Assembly: GCA_037389465.1 (NCBI GenBank)
Contig: JAZARR010000059.1
Location: forward strand, 6,161,001 to 6,225,000
Length of the DNA: 64,000 nt
Direction: 5' to 3'
Source: Baylisascaris procyonis
Taxonomy: Eukaryota > Nematoda > Chromadorea > Rhabditida > Ascarididae
Shown here: one piece after another, positions 39,228-51,800 of the stretch
Numbering within the stretch: the stretch's first letter is position 1
How the letters are laid out: each line of letters opens with the position of its first letter
Notes under the pieces: model-generated
What the model was told of the DNA's origin: nothing
The model's input: only the letters and a program-made list of their open reading frames with translations
Database searches by the model: none
Position numbers and translations under genes: made by a program

Positions 39228-40497
39228 TATTCGATGTCACATTCGACTCGCCACCTCGCCGTATTGCCCTGCTGCTCGTCGTCTAAAGGCTTAAGGCGAA
39301 CACAATTTGGAGCGCGGCAAAAAATCGACACTTAAACATTGCTAGGCATTCCTCACCTACGGGCTTGTCTTGCCGGCCGTTGGCAATCACTAGAAAAAAT
39401 AATGAGCCTTTCCAGTTGAATTTCCGATAGCATGTCACTTGCACAAACATTGATCTATTTATAATCGCAAAACTATAGACTTCAAAACAAATGCGCGAAG
39501 TTTGCAGCATCACTCGTATTGAAGCACCAGAATTGAGAGCATTGCCTTTGCTCGATTAACTTATAGTTTCGATTTAAGCCTCAATATAATTAATCTAAAA
39601 TATTCACAGAACTCTTTGACAGGACATGGTCAAATTACTACACTTGAAAACATTGAACGCAGCATTGCTTTTGAACTGGTCGCCTAAAATAGCCTTTGTT
39701 CTTTCAATTTCTAGGGAATTTATTCGGAGCTTTTTACTCATTAAAAGAGCTGGCATAATCACTAACAAAATTTCATAAGATAGATGAAACTGCAAAATGA
39801 TGTTTAACTAATGGTTGGGAGTAACGATAGAGTGGTGACGATTAGAACATGTTTGCGATGCACAACGTGGCAAGTGAGTGAGACCCCTAGTTTCTATTTG
39901 ACACACCGTGTAACACACCTTTACTTGGTGTATCAATTAAACGAGAAAAATGCACGCAATCAATCTACCACAGAGGTATGACAATCAACACGCATTTCAC
40001 ATGTTCTTGTGAGGAAAAATAACAATTTGTTTCAAAACTATGACAGTCACCAGTAGTTTATTTTCACCTTACACTCATACTTATAACATTTTTGTTTTCG
40101 GAATACCAGACTTCAGCTGTTTTGTGGAACTTTTTCCTCTTCACGGCACAATTGTGACAGCTATTTGTCGCAACTTTCTGTCAACGTTTTCATGCCACTT
40201 TTATCATTTGCGACAGTTCCCGCGTCAAAAAACAATTGTCCCAACTATTTTTGACAGCTTTCCTGTTAGGATAGATCACCGTAACCAACATGCTTTCAAT
40301 GGTATAAAGCAAACTTGACGTCGAAGCCTCCTCTGAAAGTGAATATTGTTACCAACAACGTATGCAACTATTATACTAGTTTCGAAAATTACCATTACTT
40401 TCAAAACCACCATAACGCATCTCAACATACTATTATTTGGGAATAGCCATTGATCCCCCTCCATTATGACCCACTTCGACAGATCTTTATAGCTTTT

Positions 40498-40594
<97 letters not shown>

Positions 40595-43410
40595 GCTCGC
40601 TTGCGCTCTGTTTCAAATTTGCAGGTTTGTTAGTACCTGATGGAAAAGAACATCCGTCTTAAGGAAGGAATTTACACTATCTTTTGAAGCTTCAAAAGTC
40701 TATTTTCGCTCCCCGTTCAATTCACGACCAAGTCAAAAACGAGTGTTGTAAAATTTTTGTTGACTTGACTGCTTGCTGCTACCGAGAAATATGCATGAAT
40801 AGTCCCAATGACTCCAAAAAAGGTCTGGTAGATCATCGGGGAGGATACCGTGGGAAATATCGTTGCGGAGTTTTGTAATGTAACAAGGACATCATGCTGA
40901 TTATCGGCTTCTAAGTGTTGTATGTGCGAGTCAACAGTAATACACGCAGAAAGGGAGGGGTGCTATGAAAGAAGTCGGAGACCGGTCACCCTATCCGTAT
41001 TGCAACAGTAATGAGCACCGGAAAGAATCGTAAACGTTTTGATCGTGAGCTATGCCTTTGTTACATGTGTTGTATTTGCGGATGATGGGACGTTAGCAAA
41101 CTTGCTCGATGTAGAGCTTTGACGGAGATCGAAAGTTTCAATGACTATGAAAATTCGCATGTAATCCGGATCCGGATTGCTGAGAAAAACTTGAGTTTTC
41201 GAAATTGACAGTTGCCGATTACCTCAATACTAGCATGTTGCAGCTGCAGTGTTCCTGCTGTTGTGTGCTCAAGGATATGGTTTCTTCATCTCAAACATCA
41301 GAAATAATTGTCACCTTCACGGAAGGTGGTCGTAGACCGCTTCTTAAAAAAATTGATTTTAGTGGAAGGGAAGAGTTCATTACGAAAATTCTGATAAACA
41401 GAACCCGAAAAATTCAAGAGTTCCGACAGCAGCCTTAACTTTTCGAGCATTTGTGATAATCAGTTTGGACTAGATCAAAACTTCAGTTATCTCATGATAT
41501 GCATAAAGATATAATGAATTTTCTTCAAGGCGACACATCACACTACCTTCCTTCTTCGGCAATTTTCTCTAGTGGTTGCTACGATGCTCTAGGCGTAAGT
41601 AAACAATTGCGAGATGCATTCGTTTGCAAAAGAACTCTTTCTAATATAATCTCCATAGACTGTGTCATTAACATGCGCAAAGAAAAAACTCCAAGGCCTC
41701 TGATATGCATTTGTGTCGAACTTCAATGACAGCAGTCGAAATCAACGGTTAGGCAGTAGCAATAATAAACTTTGGCAGGTATTAGGAAAACGCTCTCCGC
41801 TATGAAGCAAGCGCAAAAGACAACAGCGAAAGACATTAAAGGATGTTACTGCATTGTGCTCCCCCACGAAACCATCATAAGTATAGAATGCAAATTACAC
41901 ACAACTAGTGGAAACTTGTCGAAAATGATGAGTGTAACGAAAGATATTGCTAAATACTTATGCAAATTCTTTCACGTGAATCGTTTGGATAACATTATAT
42001 GTGAGCAATCAGCAGAATGGAGAATTAAATACGCAAATAAATATGCACAGAAATTTGCGTTCAGCGGTTGATTTTCATAGATAGGTCTCTAACGAAGTTA
42101 TTAAGCTCGTTCAGCCGAACGACAAAGCGAAAGATCGCTTAGAGTTGAGCCTCATTAATTGGATATCCACGAATACATTCACCAAGATGGATGCCAATTC
42201 ACCACTCAAACATTTGCGCCATTGACGCAGACGCAAACACACACAGACACAGACACGGATACAGAATGACAGTTAACAAGAACAAAACGTGTGCATTTCC
42301 TAATTCGCAATACACACAGCACATTATTAGAATAAGCCATCGACTTCTCTATGCAGAGAAACCGATGAAACAAATGTGAAGATGAGGTGGAAAATCATGT
42401 GAACGCATAGATTTCACGATGCATTCCATATTATAAACTTCAACATTGATTTTACCAGGATGACTCAACAGGATCCAACGACAGTCGAAAATCAATTTAA
42501 ATATTCAAGCGAAAAAAAAACCAATTTTGATAAAAATTTCAGTAGCTATTTAATTGCCCGTAATGGAAAGCTCGTCAAAGGCAAATATATAAGCTAACTG
42601 GAGAGAAGATCTGCATATGAAAGACATATGTGCAAAGCCTTCAATCGAATCGGATATGAAAGTACATAATTCACATTACACGAAATGGCAACATCATTTA
42701 AAAGGACGACCGCTGATGTGCGTAAAGGCCATGCTGTATACAGGCATACCCCTACTTATGAAAACGTTCCAAAAGACTTAGATGGGTTTTTTTCCGGAAT
42801 TCCTTATATCCTCTGTAAATATCTCCGTAAGTACCTCTTCTATTCCACTGCATACTTGCAATATGAACTAAGTCGGAGCACAAATTACTCCTCAAATAAA
42901 ATTTTAGGTATAATAATGAGCCGTGTGAATGTCAACTGGGCGTAGATGATTCACACTGCGTATTAATGTATCTTTTCTTTTGCATATTGGTGGGCCATAA
43001 CCGTATCTCCGAACTGATCGCAAGTAGAGGCATGTGATAAAAATAGTATAGGCGCTCTAAAGAAGCATTGCGGATGCGTCTATACTGGTTGCATACTCCA
43101 AGATTTTCAACGCAGAGAGACTATAATCTTGAAAAGAAACGCATATTACAACCAAGTTTTTTTTCCTGGTTTGCCTTCAGTCTTACAAAGAACTTTCGAT
43201 CACGGCATTAAAAAGAACTGGCCAGAATTTACTGTACGACGATACACTACCTAGGCACTCTCACGTGTGCTTCAGAGAATTCTGTGAGTCGAACGTACTC
43301 ATAAATAACATCTAATGTCGCCGTTCGTGATACCAAATCATAAAGTACAAACGTCGAATGACAATAAAAGAGAGTGACGCGGATAGAGACGCGCAGACAG
43401 AGGTATATCA
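39228..43410. other. Intergenic, channel promoter side and TA repeat
   Basis: No supported exon. The region lies upstream of the channel start (39,227) and downstream of the PDZ-ligand gene stop (43,411). It should contain the channel promoter and the 3' UTR of the PDZ-ligand gene. The TA microsatellite is listed separately. Several open frames near 41,200-42,070 on the plus strand have no splice or family support. Confidence 0.4.
40499..40591. repeat. (TA)n microsatellite, about 46 units
   Basis: An essentially perfect TA tract of about 92 bp, seen directly. It lies in the intergenic DNA upstream of the channel gene. Tracts of this length can extrude cruciforms and are prone to length error in assemblies. 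Confidence 0.97.
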
Positions 43411-46400
43411 CTAAACAGTGGTCTCGGGGGTGGCACTCAACTTGTACTGTCTATAAGTAAGTGTAATATTGCCAGAGTTCCCTGAGCCGCACCGCTCATC
43501 GTCCTCGTGTCCAGCGACGACCATCGAGCGACTCATACCTTCCGCCGGGGAGGTTGCACTTCCAGCTAGACTTTCGACGCTCTTCGTGATAGCACTTGCA
43601 AAACGTATGGAGCGTCTTTGGGGTGCTGAGAAGCTTCTAGCCTGAAAAGCTTCTAAGACAATCGTACGAATACAACAGGGAAACAACTGCATCAAGAATG
43701 CGCTCATGAATATATCGGAATATAATTAAGTTGAAAAGAACCAGTTAAAACAGCATAAGCATATTGCGGAACTGCTATTCATTCAGTGCTCACCACTGCC
43801 GCTGGCATTCTACGAGCGACTTGAATTGTCACCAGCAAATGCGTGCACAAAAACACATCATAACTGCAACATTAGCACTAGAAGCCTGGAGTGCTCCTCT
43901 CATTGTCAACAGTTCCCGACGAACCTTGACGTCATCGCTTTTTCTTATGACATCATTTGGTTCACCCTTAATATGGACAACTTTTCGAAGAAATTTTGGG
44001 ATACTTAAACAACGGGAACTCGCTATGTGCCGAAAGATTTCGGGAAAACAATGACTACATCAGGCAATTTAATCGCTGAGAATTTTTTTAGATAACTTTA
44101 GCGAACTTAAGAGCACCATGAGACTTAAATAATCATAACAGCTTAGGTCAACTGCTTTTTCGACGGAAGCAACAGCGCCCTTCCCCTTCACATCTCCTTC
44201 CATGAAAGTTCCTCTTTTTGAAGTAAGAATATTATAAGGTCAAACTCGGTAATTACACAAACCTCGGCTCCTTCCCTCCAGTGTGGTTTTCCGTGAGTCG
44301 GACCTTTCGTAGAATCCATGGAAAATTCTTGCGAAACAGATTGATCTTGTGCATCGGCTTGCTGCTGCGTGAACGACTGACGTTCAGCGGTGTTTAACTG
44401 GGATTCGCGACCGAGCGATTTTGTCCTCATCAACGGACTTCTCGGCGCCTCTTCATTATCGTCCGATTTCCTTCCTTAACAATGAGTTCCTTTTCCTCCC
44501 TTTCTTCCTTTCTATTCACAAACAACATGTGCAACCTCATTTTATGTGTATTTTCTTCAGTTTCTTCGGAGAACGGGAAGAATAGCGCACCCAAGACAAA
44601 ATATTCAGCTCGAAAGAGCCGTCTCAACAAAAAGTATCCTCTGCCTCAAGCTCCCAACTCGAACTCCCCTTCATCATTCTTAACACAGTTTCAGTCACTC
44701 TAAATATTCATCTAAAGCCATTTCTGATATCACTGTTGTAAATCCGGTGCAACTCTATGAATCAGCTGTATTTCAAGGGATTTTGTACACTGCTTAATAA
44801 TAAACGCAACCGGTCGCAGTCGAGCAAATTTCGTCGTGAGAGACCATACAAAGCGAAAAAAAGAAAAAAAAAATTCAGCACACTCAATGAATAACGAATG
44901 AGAAGATAGTCACAGAATCACCACAAAACGCCTAGTGGCATGCATAATTTCGTGGTCTTTGTAATGAACTTTTCAGTGAGTATATTTCTAAGGATTCATT
45001 ATCTTAAACCGTATTTGTATTAATGGAAGTTATCAGTTAATAACCATACAATTAATACAACAGTAAATAATAATTAACTGTAACAAAACGTCAGCGATCA
45101 ACGCTTGCGTGTTTGCGTGCTTTAATGCATCACCGATGGAAACCTTTGACATCGCATTTATTTTAAAACGTTGATGAATTAAAATGAAGCACATATCTGA
45201 GGAGCTATAAAACTGCGAGAAAGGACTGATTTAAAGTGCGTCAAAAATGCCTAATATGTGACTGAAAACCAAAAAGACAAGTACAAGTAACAACACCCGG
45301 ATACCACTTCAGCACTCTCACCTTTTTGAGCGCATAGATATTCTGCCCAACTTGTGCTTGCAGCAAGTAGTTCGTCCAATGTGACGTTGTCGTAATTCGG
45401 CGAATCCAACGAGCGCATCCACGAATGGCTGTAAAGCTCCGAAGGCTGCAAATAAGAGTAAACCTCAGTGAGCGGCAGCATTCTAAACAAAATCTACTCT
45501 CCGAATTTTCAATTCATCGAGTACAACTGCTGCACCATCACAGTGAAACAAGAGCCGAGAGACGCAGATGACCGGCGATGCGATTCCTATCTTGTCTGTT
45601 AATCGTGTGCTAGAATACCTTTCAACAATTTCATCAATGCTAAGGCACTTCTCTAATTCTGAACTGACGCAGTATTAGACTCTGCCTCATATCATGAATG
45701 AAATTAGTAAGTGCAGGAAGGAAGCGAGCAAAGAAACTAAGTAATACGCACTTTTTGCAATCCTGCAGTAGGACAGTGGCCGACTTCACAAACGCTCAAA
45801 AATGAAAGTAGATAAACATTACATTTCTCTTCAACATATAACTCTTTAAGAAAGGAACTTAAAAGCTCATCCTCGAATACAAGCAACACATCAATCAAAT
45901 TTGGAAACAAATAACGAAGTAGAAAAGTTTTTAGATAGATGTATCCCGCATTCCTTTCCATTTCCCTTGGTCATATAGCTAGCTATTTGAAAATCGGGAA
46001 ATCTATGAAATTTTTCATCCAAATGAACGCCTCGATGTCACAATTTTCAAAGCTCGAAAGTTACACACTTATACATGAACGAATACGATGAATGCATTTC
46101 GGGAAATGAAAATTTAGTTCAAGCTAAGTATAAAATGACAGACGAATTATTACCGGAGAGGGAAGGTCGGCCATAAGCGTCGTGTGTGGCCTCTCGTAAG
46201 ATGTTGATGGGAGGCACTGTTCTGCTGGTGTCAAAATCGGCTTCCTTGGCACGTTGGATTTCGGTACGGGTCGACGTTCTGCCGCTGCATCAACCACCTC
46301 GCTTTCAGTCATTCCTTCTCCGAAGCGCCTCTCAGCCTCTTCAGAAGATTGCAGCCAAACGGGTTCCACGTCGGCGCTCCTAACTGAAGACTCTTCAGCT

Positions 46401-48766
46401 GGCTGAAATTGAACAGTTGCGTTACCGACTACTCACGTCTTTTTTTAGAGCATACACCTCTAATACTTGAGACTATAAAGATGATGCGAAAAAAACTGAA
46501 GCTGCACATATATGAGATTCGTCGTGAACATAATGGGAGAAGTCATACAAATAGGTTGTCCAATGCATATGACTCCTTAAGCTGATAGAGAGGAAATGAA
46601 GTTTAGTTTTAACAACTTGTGAAATTAGTTAACTTGAAAATGAATTATAACGAATGAAGCTGATCGCGTCAACAGAGGCGAAACAAAGTTCAGCAATGGA
46701 GAATAGAACTGTTAACTTTAACCATAAAAATCAACATTCTGAAGTAAGCCAACTCTTACTAGTTTTATTACACTAATCTTATTATTCTCAACTTGGAAGA
46801 AAAAGCCAGAGCATAACAAAATTAACATTTCAAAATTAGGGGTGGAGTTGCGAGCATTGCTACCCTCTAGGGAAACTCTTACGTTGATGATGAAGGCTTC
46901 AAGAGCGGGAAATAGGGGATAACAACCATCAAAACCTTGAGGCATCTATCGAGACCAAGCATGCCTCGTAGCCATGTAACTCCTCGTATGCGGCATCACT
47001 GTCTCCCAGAAAGTTGTTTGACCTATTAAGGAGGCACTGCGGCTTTCATATTTTAGTAGAAATACTTTCATTTCACCCTCGGAGATGCTGTAGCGATGTG
47101 CATATAATTGGATACCACATACATTAACGTGCAAATACACCGACGAACATACGGGCGTACACATCTATGAGCACCAACATTTATCGTAATATTTACATTG
47201 AATATCCCGAGCAATGATCTCACACTCATTTCCCTCTAACCAACGAAAATGTCTTCAGGAAACCTCTTTGAGTATGAATTCCGCATGTATTTGAGCGGAA
47301 ATTTCAAGTAGTCAAAAAGAAGCTAAGCACAACCTTGCAAGATGAATCTGACGGCAAAGACGAAGTGAGGCGATGAATTTTTTGCGTTGCCATTGAGGAA
47401 ATTCGTTTAGGCGGCTGCGGAGGTCTCAAGCATTTAACAACGGTTTCCACCGACGTCGGTGACGAACTTGATGACGCTTTGACGTTCTCAGGCACTGTTT
47501 CCCTGCAAAATTAACAATAATGAAATCTTAGACTAGCAACTATTTCTTATATTAGCAAATGATACCTAATAAAAACAATTGATATCTTGAAGTAATAATC
47601 GATATGCTGCATTATTAACTGATAAATTGCAAACACCAACCGAAATTTTGCGTTAAAAGTTCTCACTTGCACTAACAAGTTAATAAACGATATTTCATGC
47701 TAACAACTCATATACCACATTAGCAACTAATACTCCGCCTCAATAAATGCATTAGAGCACAAAATCTTGCATCAACAAATAAAACTTCGCATTCACAACT
47801 CATATTTTAAGTGAACAAGTGACACCTAGTTTTAGTATAACTGACAAGCTTCGATATCAAGTGATATCTTACATCAGCAATTATATTTTGCATCAATGAA
47901 TGACGTTTTGAATTAATTATGGACACTCTGTATTGACAGCGAGCAAATTTCATTTTTAGCCGGTTTCTTGTTTCAGTAGCTGAAATCGTGTACTATTCCT
48001 ATAAATATTGAAACCCTTCTTAAGTGCTCAAAGATGTCTAGATGCGTTGCCAAAAAGCAATGTGTTAATGGTAGCAACTAACTTGTATTGCATTAGCAGT
48101 CAAAATCTTGTACTAGCAACAAACATTTATTCTTAATTAAATACATAATCATTACGTATATGTTGCATTAGTTAATGCCATTTTGTATTAATAATCGACA
48201 AGTTCAATTAAAAACTTGCGCTAATAACTGGACCTCTCATTAGATGATAGAAGCTATTTCTTTCATTATGAACTCGTCAGATTCTTTGGAAATTGAAACA
48301 AGGATCATTTCAGCGTTCTTTATCCAATAAAAATAAAAGCTTGCTACTTCGAGCCACTATGTTTCTCCAAACAGTGACCTAGATATATCCAACCGGCATG
48401 CTACTCCAACTCCAACAAGCCTCTTGCAACTCAGAGCAAGGCCCACCCCATTGGCCGCCACCGGGTAGTACCAGCTCCTTGTCTCCTCATTGTGAAACGA
48501 CACCTGATGGAGTTATCTTACTCATTCACCATGCAGTTCTTCTTCAATCAAATCGCACGTTCATGCGGATTTCTCTTTCAAAAATCGCTTCTTCGCCTCG
48601 CGACACTTTTGCGAAGCACTTGGCTTTTGCGCTCTCAGATTTTCCATCTGCTACATTCGGCAAATCGCCACCTGTTCCCGCATTCCAGGCAAACTGCTCC
48701 CATGATTCCTTCATTCGAACCTTTTCGTTCACAAATCGTTCCCCTCAGTTCAGGCAGTTTCTTCAT
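43411..48766 (-). CDS. Unrecognised disordered protein with PDZ-binding C-terminus
   Basis: Minus-strand exons: 48672-48766, 47334-47502, 46154-46402, 45322-45445, 44263-44474, 43411-43641. Phases match at every junction, giving 1,080 coding bases and 359 residues. I do not recognise the family. The protein is rich in S, P, E and Q. It shows VKCLRPPQPPKRISS near residue 70, a folded-looking stretch (SHSWMRSLDSPNYDNVTLDE) near 177, a Q-rich stretch (QSFTQQQADAQDQS) near 245 and an arginine/serine patch (RSFSAPQRRSIRF) near 285. It ends ATPETTV, matching the class I PDZ ligand S/T-x-hydrophobic. That suggests a scaffold-bound adaptor, which is inference. Exons 2 to 6 are well supported. The first exon is less certain because another open frame covers the same bases. 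The start lies 64 bp after the NMNAT stop on the same strand. Confidence 0.62.
47525..48245. repeat. Degenerate tandem repeat, about 20-22 bp period
   Basis: About 700 bp of the first intron of the PDZ-ligand gene shows a quasi-periodic pattern close to TTGCATTAGCAACTAATATTT. Examples are GCATTATTAACTGATA, ACATTAGCAACTAATACT, GCATCAACAAATAAAACTT and ACATCAGCAATTATATTTT. Units are heavily diverged and vary by a few bases in length. It looks like an old minisatellite. Confidence 0.6.
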
Positions 48767-48830
48767 AACACAATAACTTCATGCATATAGCAAGAAAACA
48801 AAAAACGACGCTCCAAAATGCAGACAAAAG

Positions 48831-51800
48831 CTATGCAACGAATCTAGGTGAACTGGAGTGAAAAGAATGCCTTGTAAGTGAGAGACCGGGGAAGGAATAT
48901 AGATTGTTTTTCTCGATATAGCTTATCACTTCGTCATCGGTACAGTACCGAATCGACTCCCTCCTTCGAACGGCTGTCCTGAAAACCGATTGAAAACCAA
49001 ATTCGATATAACAAAGTTAATCAGTCAATTAGGCAGTCAAGGAAGAACACAACTAGACCGTGTGTTTCGGGAGAGATATTGAAACTTTTAAACAAATATA
49101 CTATTCCTTTATAATTAAAAGAACTGAAAATAGCGGTCTTACGCTGACATACCATGTCCAACTAGTATCATTCTATTTTATTTGCCTGCTTCACACACTA
49201 CACGGCTAATCAAGAAGATTTTCCGAAGGATCTTATAAGTAAACTCTGTGGTATCATTTTGAAGTAGTCCCACAGAAATTTCATTCAAAAATTTGAATTG
49301 CGCTTGAGGCGTTGTTCTTGAACTTTATAAATGGGCAACTGAATACATACTTCATTTAATGCGTTTTTTCTACGTGCAAAGTGATCTGTACAATCCTGCT
49401 TAACGAAGAGAATGAGTTGTCAAGCAGAAATATTAGGTGAATGGAGTCGGAGGGCGTGTAGAGAAAGGACCTCTAGAGACCGAAATTTGCAATTCCATTC
49501 TATTCCTCCCGCCGCCCACCCCCCCCCCCGCGTCCCGATACAATACATGAAGGAAATGAAGAATTGCAGCTAAGCTGAAAAATTACAAGCATAGCCATTA
49601 CCTTAACCGTGTCGAGCTAATATCGTTGGGGCACGTTTCATCCTCTATCACGTGAATATTTTTCTGCAACTGTCAAGCAAACTGAGTTACAAGATCCATG
49701 CTGATCACATAATCATATTTTTCAAATCCAAAAAACAATGCCACACAGACATCGTCACACAACACAATACTCTTTAACTTATTCACAAAGATACGTTTCA
49801 AGGGATCGATATGCATAATTATTACGTAAAAAGAATAAAATTTGTGTGAAACGTTAACAATGGTACAGCAATCATTTGCTATTCAAAAAAAAAAAAAAAA
49901 ACAAACTTAACCTCACATAATATTCACTGAGAGAATTTTATGAGGTAAAATAACACGTAACATTTGCGTTATTACGAATATGCATATAGCGATGTTGCAC
50001 TAAAATCATCGAAATTTTATTGTTCTTAACTAACCGATTTTATTGCTACTTAACAAAGAGCAGTGTATAGTACATACTGATCCCTTGGAATGTAGTTTTT
50101 TTTGTGAATGAGCTATAGTATATTGTATTCTACGACAATGTTTATGTTTAAAGAAGAAAAAAAAAACACCTTAATGAGATCAATATGCAAAAAATATCTC
50201 ACGCAATCATAAGAACTAAATTTCAGATAAATCTAAAGAATATGCACATAATTGCAAATGAGAAAGATTAAAAATATGCGAGAGAAGTTAACATAAGGTT
50301 CCTCTTCCACGATTACACAACAGCCAATTAATCGGGGTTTAGAATTGTTCCATAAACGCGTTAACCTAACCATGCAATAAATTTTCTGCATAATTCGTCA
50401 GCTGCCACACGATTGAAGCAAAAGATTTGAAAGAGTATCTTCTCAAAGCTGAGCAAAAATGAGTTAAAAAATAGGCATGATTTTGCTCTCCGTTCAATGT
50501 TTATTTGCGATTCCATAATGCGTCTTTTACAATAGATAAATGGGAAGTGGAAAAACGTGTAAATGTAATGGACTTCCACAATGCACCTTTGCAAATGCAA
50601 AAATGTAAAAACCTCATAAAGCAGATGCCCCTATCAAAGAGTAAGAAAAACGAGTGAGTAAAATTGAGGTAAGTTTAAATTTTAGATTACCTGATGTTTT
50701 CTTAGCACATCGACAAGATAGACCGTTTTCAAAGGATCGCTATTTGTTCGCGCAATAACAATTAATCCAAAATCTCGTACAATCTCCTCCACCTGCAATA
50801 TCATTCATTCATAGTATATTTCAATTGTTGTATGCTGAATGGGACAAATAGATATACTAGAATAGCATTCATTTGTCACCATTAACGTTCTCAACAGATT
50901 TTCTTCAACGTCAATTACTCGGCACCGCTAATCACTGTGATGAGAACAATGATGCGCGCATCAGTCTTGAACTTAGAGGACAACATTTCGACTTCGAGAA
51001 CAACAAAGAAATAGAGAGAAAGAGAAAGGAAGAGGGCGAGATAGAAGAGGGCGACAAAAAAAGAAGGAAACAGAAAAAGGAGGGTGGAATAGGGACGGAG
51101 AGAAGGAAAGAGAATGGAAAAGAGAAAAAGGAGATATAGAGGGAACGAATGAAAGAAGGAGAGAAGAAAAAGATGGGGAAAAGCGGGAAAAAAGGGTAGT
51201 AGAAGAGAAAGGGGAAGGGGAAAGGGAAGAGAAAGAAAGAGAGGGAAAAGGGAGATTAAGAGACAGCAAGAGAGGAAAGGGCGAAAAAGCAACAATAATT
51301 ATGTGCAGCTTACGTGTTCCGGGTTCCAGATTCTGTTTCCCGCAGCATCGGTTTTCGCGAAACTTTCGACAACATCACCGCCACACAAAAACATCAGGCG
51401 AATTCCAGACGGCCCATCGCCATACTTGCGTTCAAGCTGCTTTTTAAAATGATTCAACACGTGCAACGTTCGTGTCCATTCGCTCTGTGAACACTCCCAT
51501 CCGTCCGCCCTGCAGCCAATGTGTTTTCTTCAGGTGAACTCACCAGTAATGAGCTCTTTGTCTCCAACAGGAAGTCAAACTTCATCATTTTTGAGAATGA
51601 ACCGCATGATCGAACAAAAGCCAATTAAAAAAAAGCAAAATTTATTAACCGCTGAACGGCTCAAACGTCTGCACAAGACTCAGGAGGATATCTGCAACTG
51701 GAACCAAAATTAGCAAATTCCACCTCTCGGCTCACTCTCTCTCTTCCCGTCTGGACCAGAAATCCGAGGTCAATGTATGCAAGGCTCGCCTTCACTTCAA

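Noticed and set aside
43830..44035. Open minus-strand frame of about 70 codons between exons 5 and 6 of the PDZ-ligand gene
   Set aside because: It looks protein-like, but no acceptor gives the phase 0 that the flanking exons need, and overlapping frames on both strands are also open. Left out of the gene model.
48398..48790. 130-codon plus-strand frame
   Set aside because: It is the opposite strand of the region holding the NMNAT 3' part and the first PDZ-gene exon; no splice or family support.
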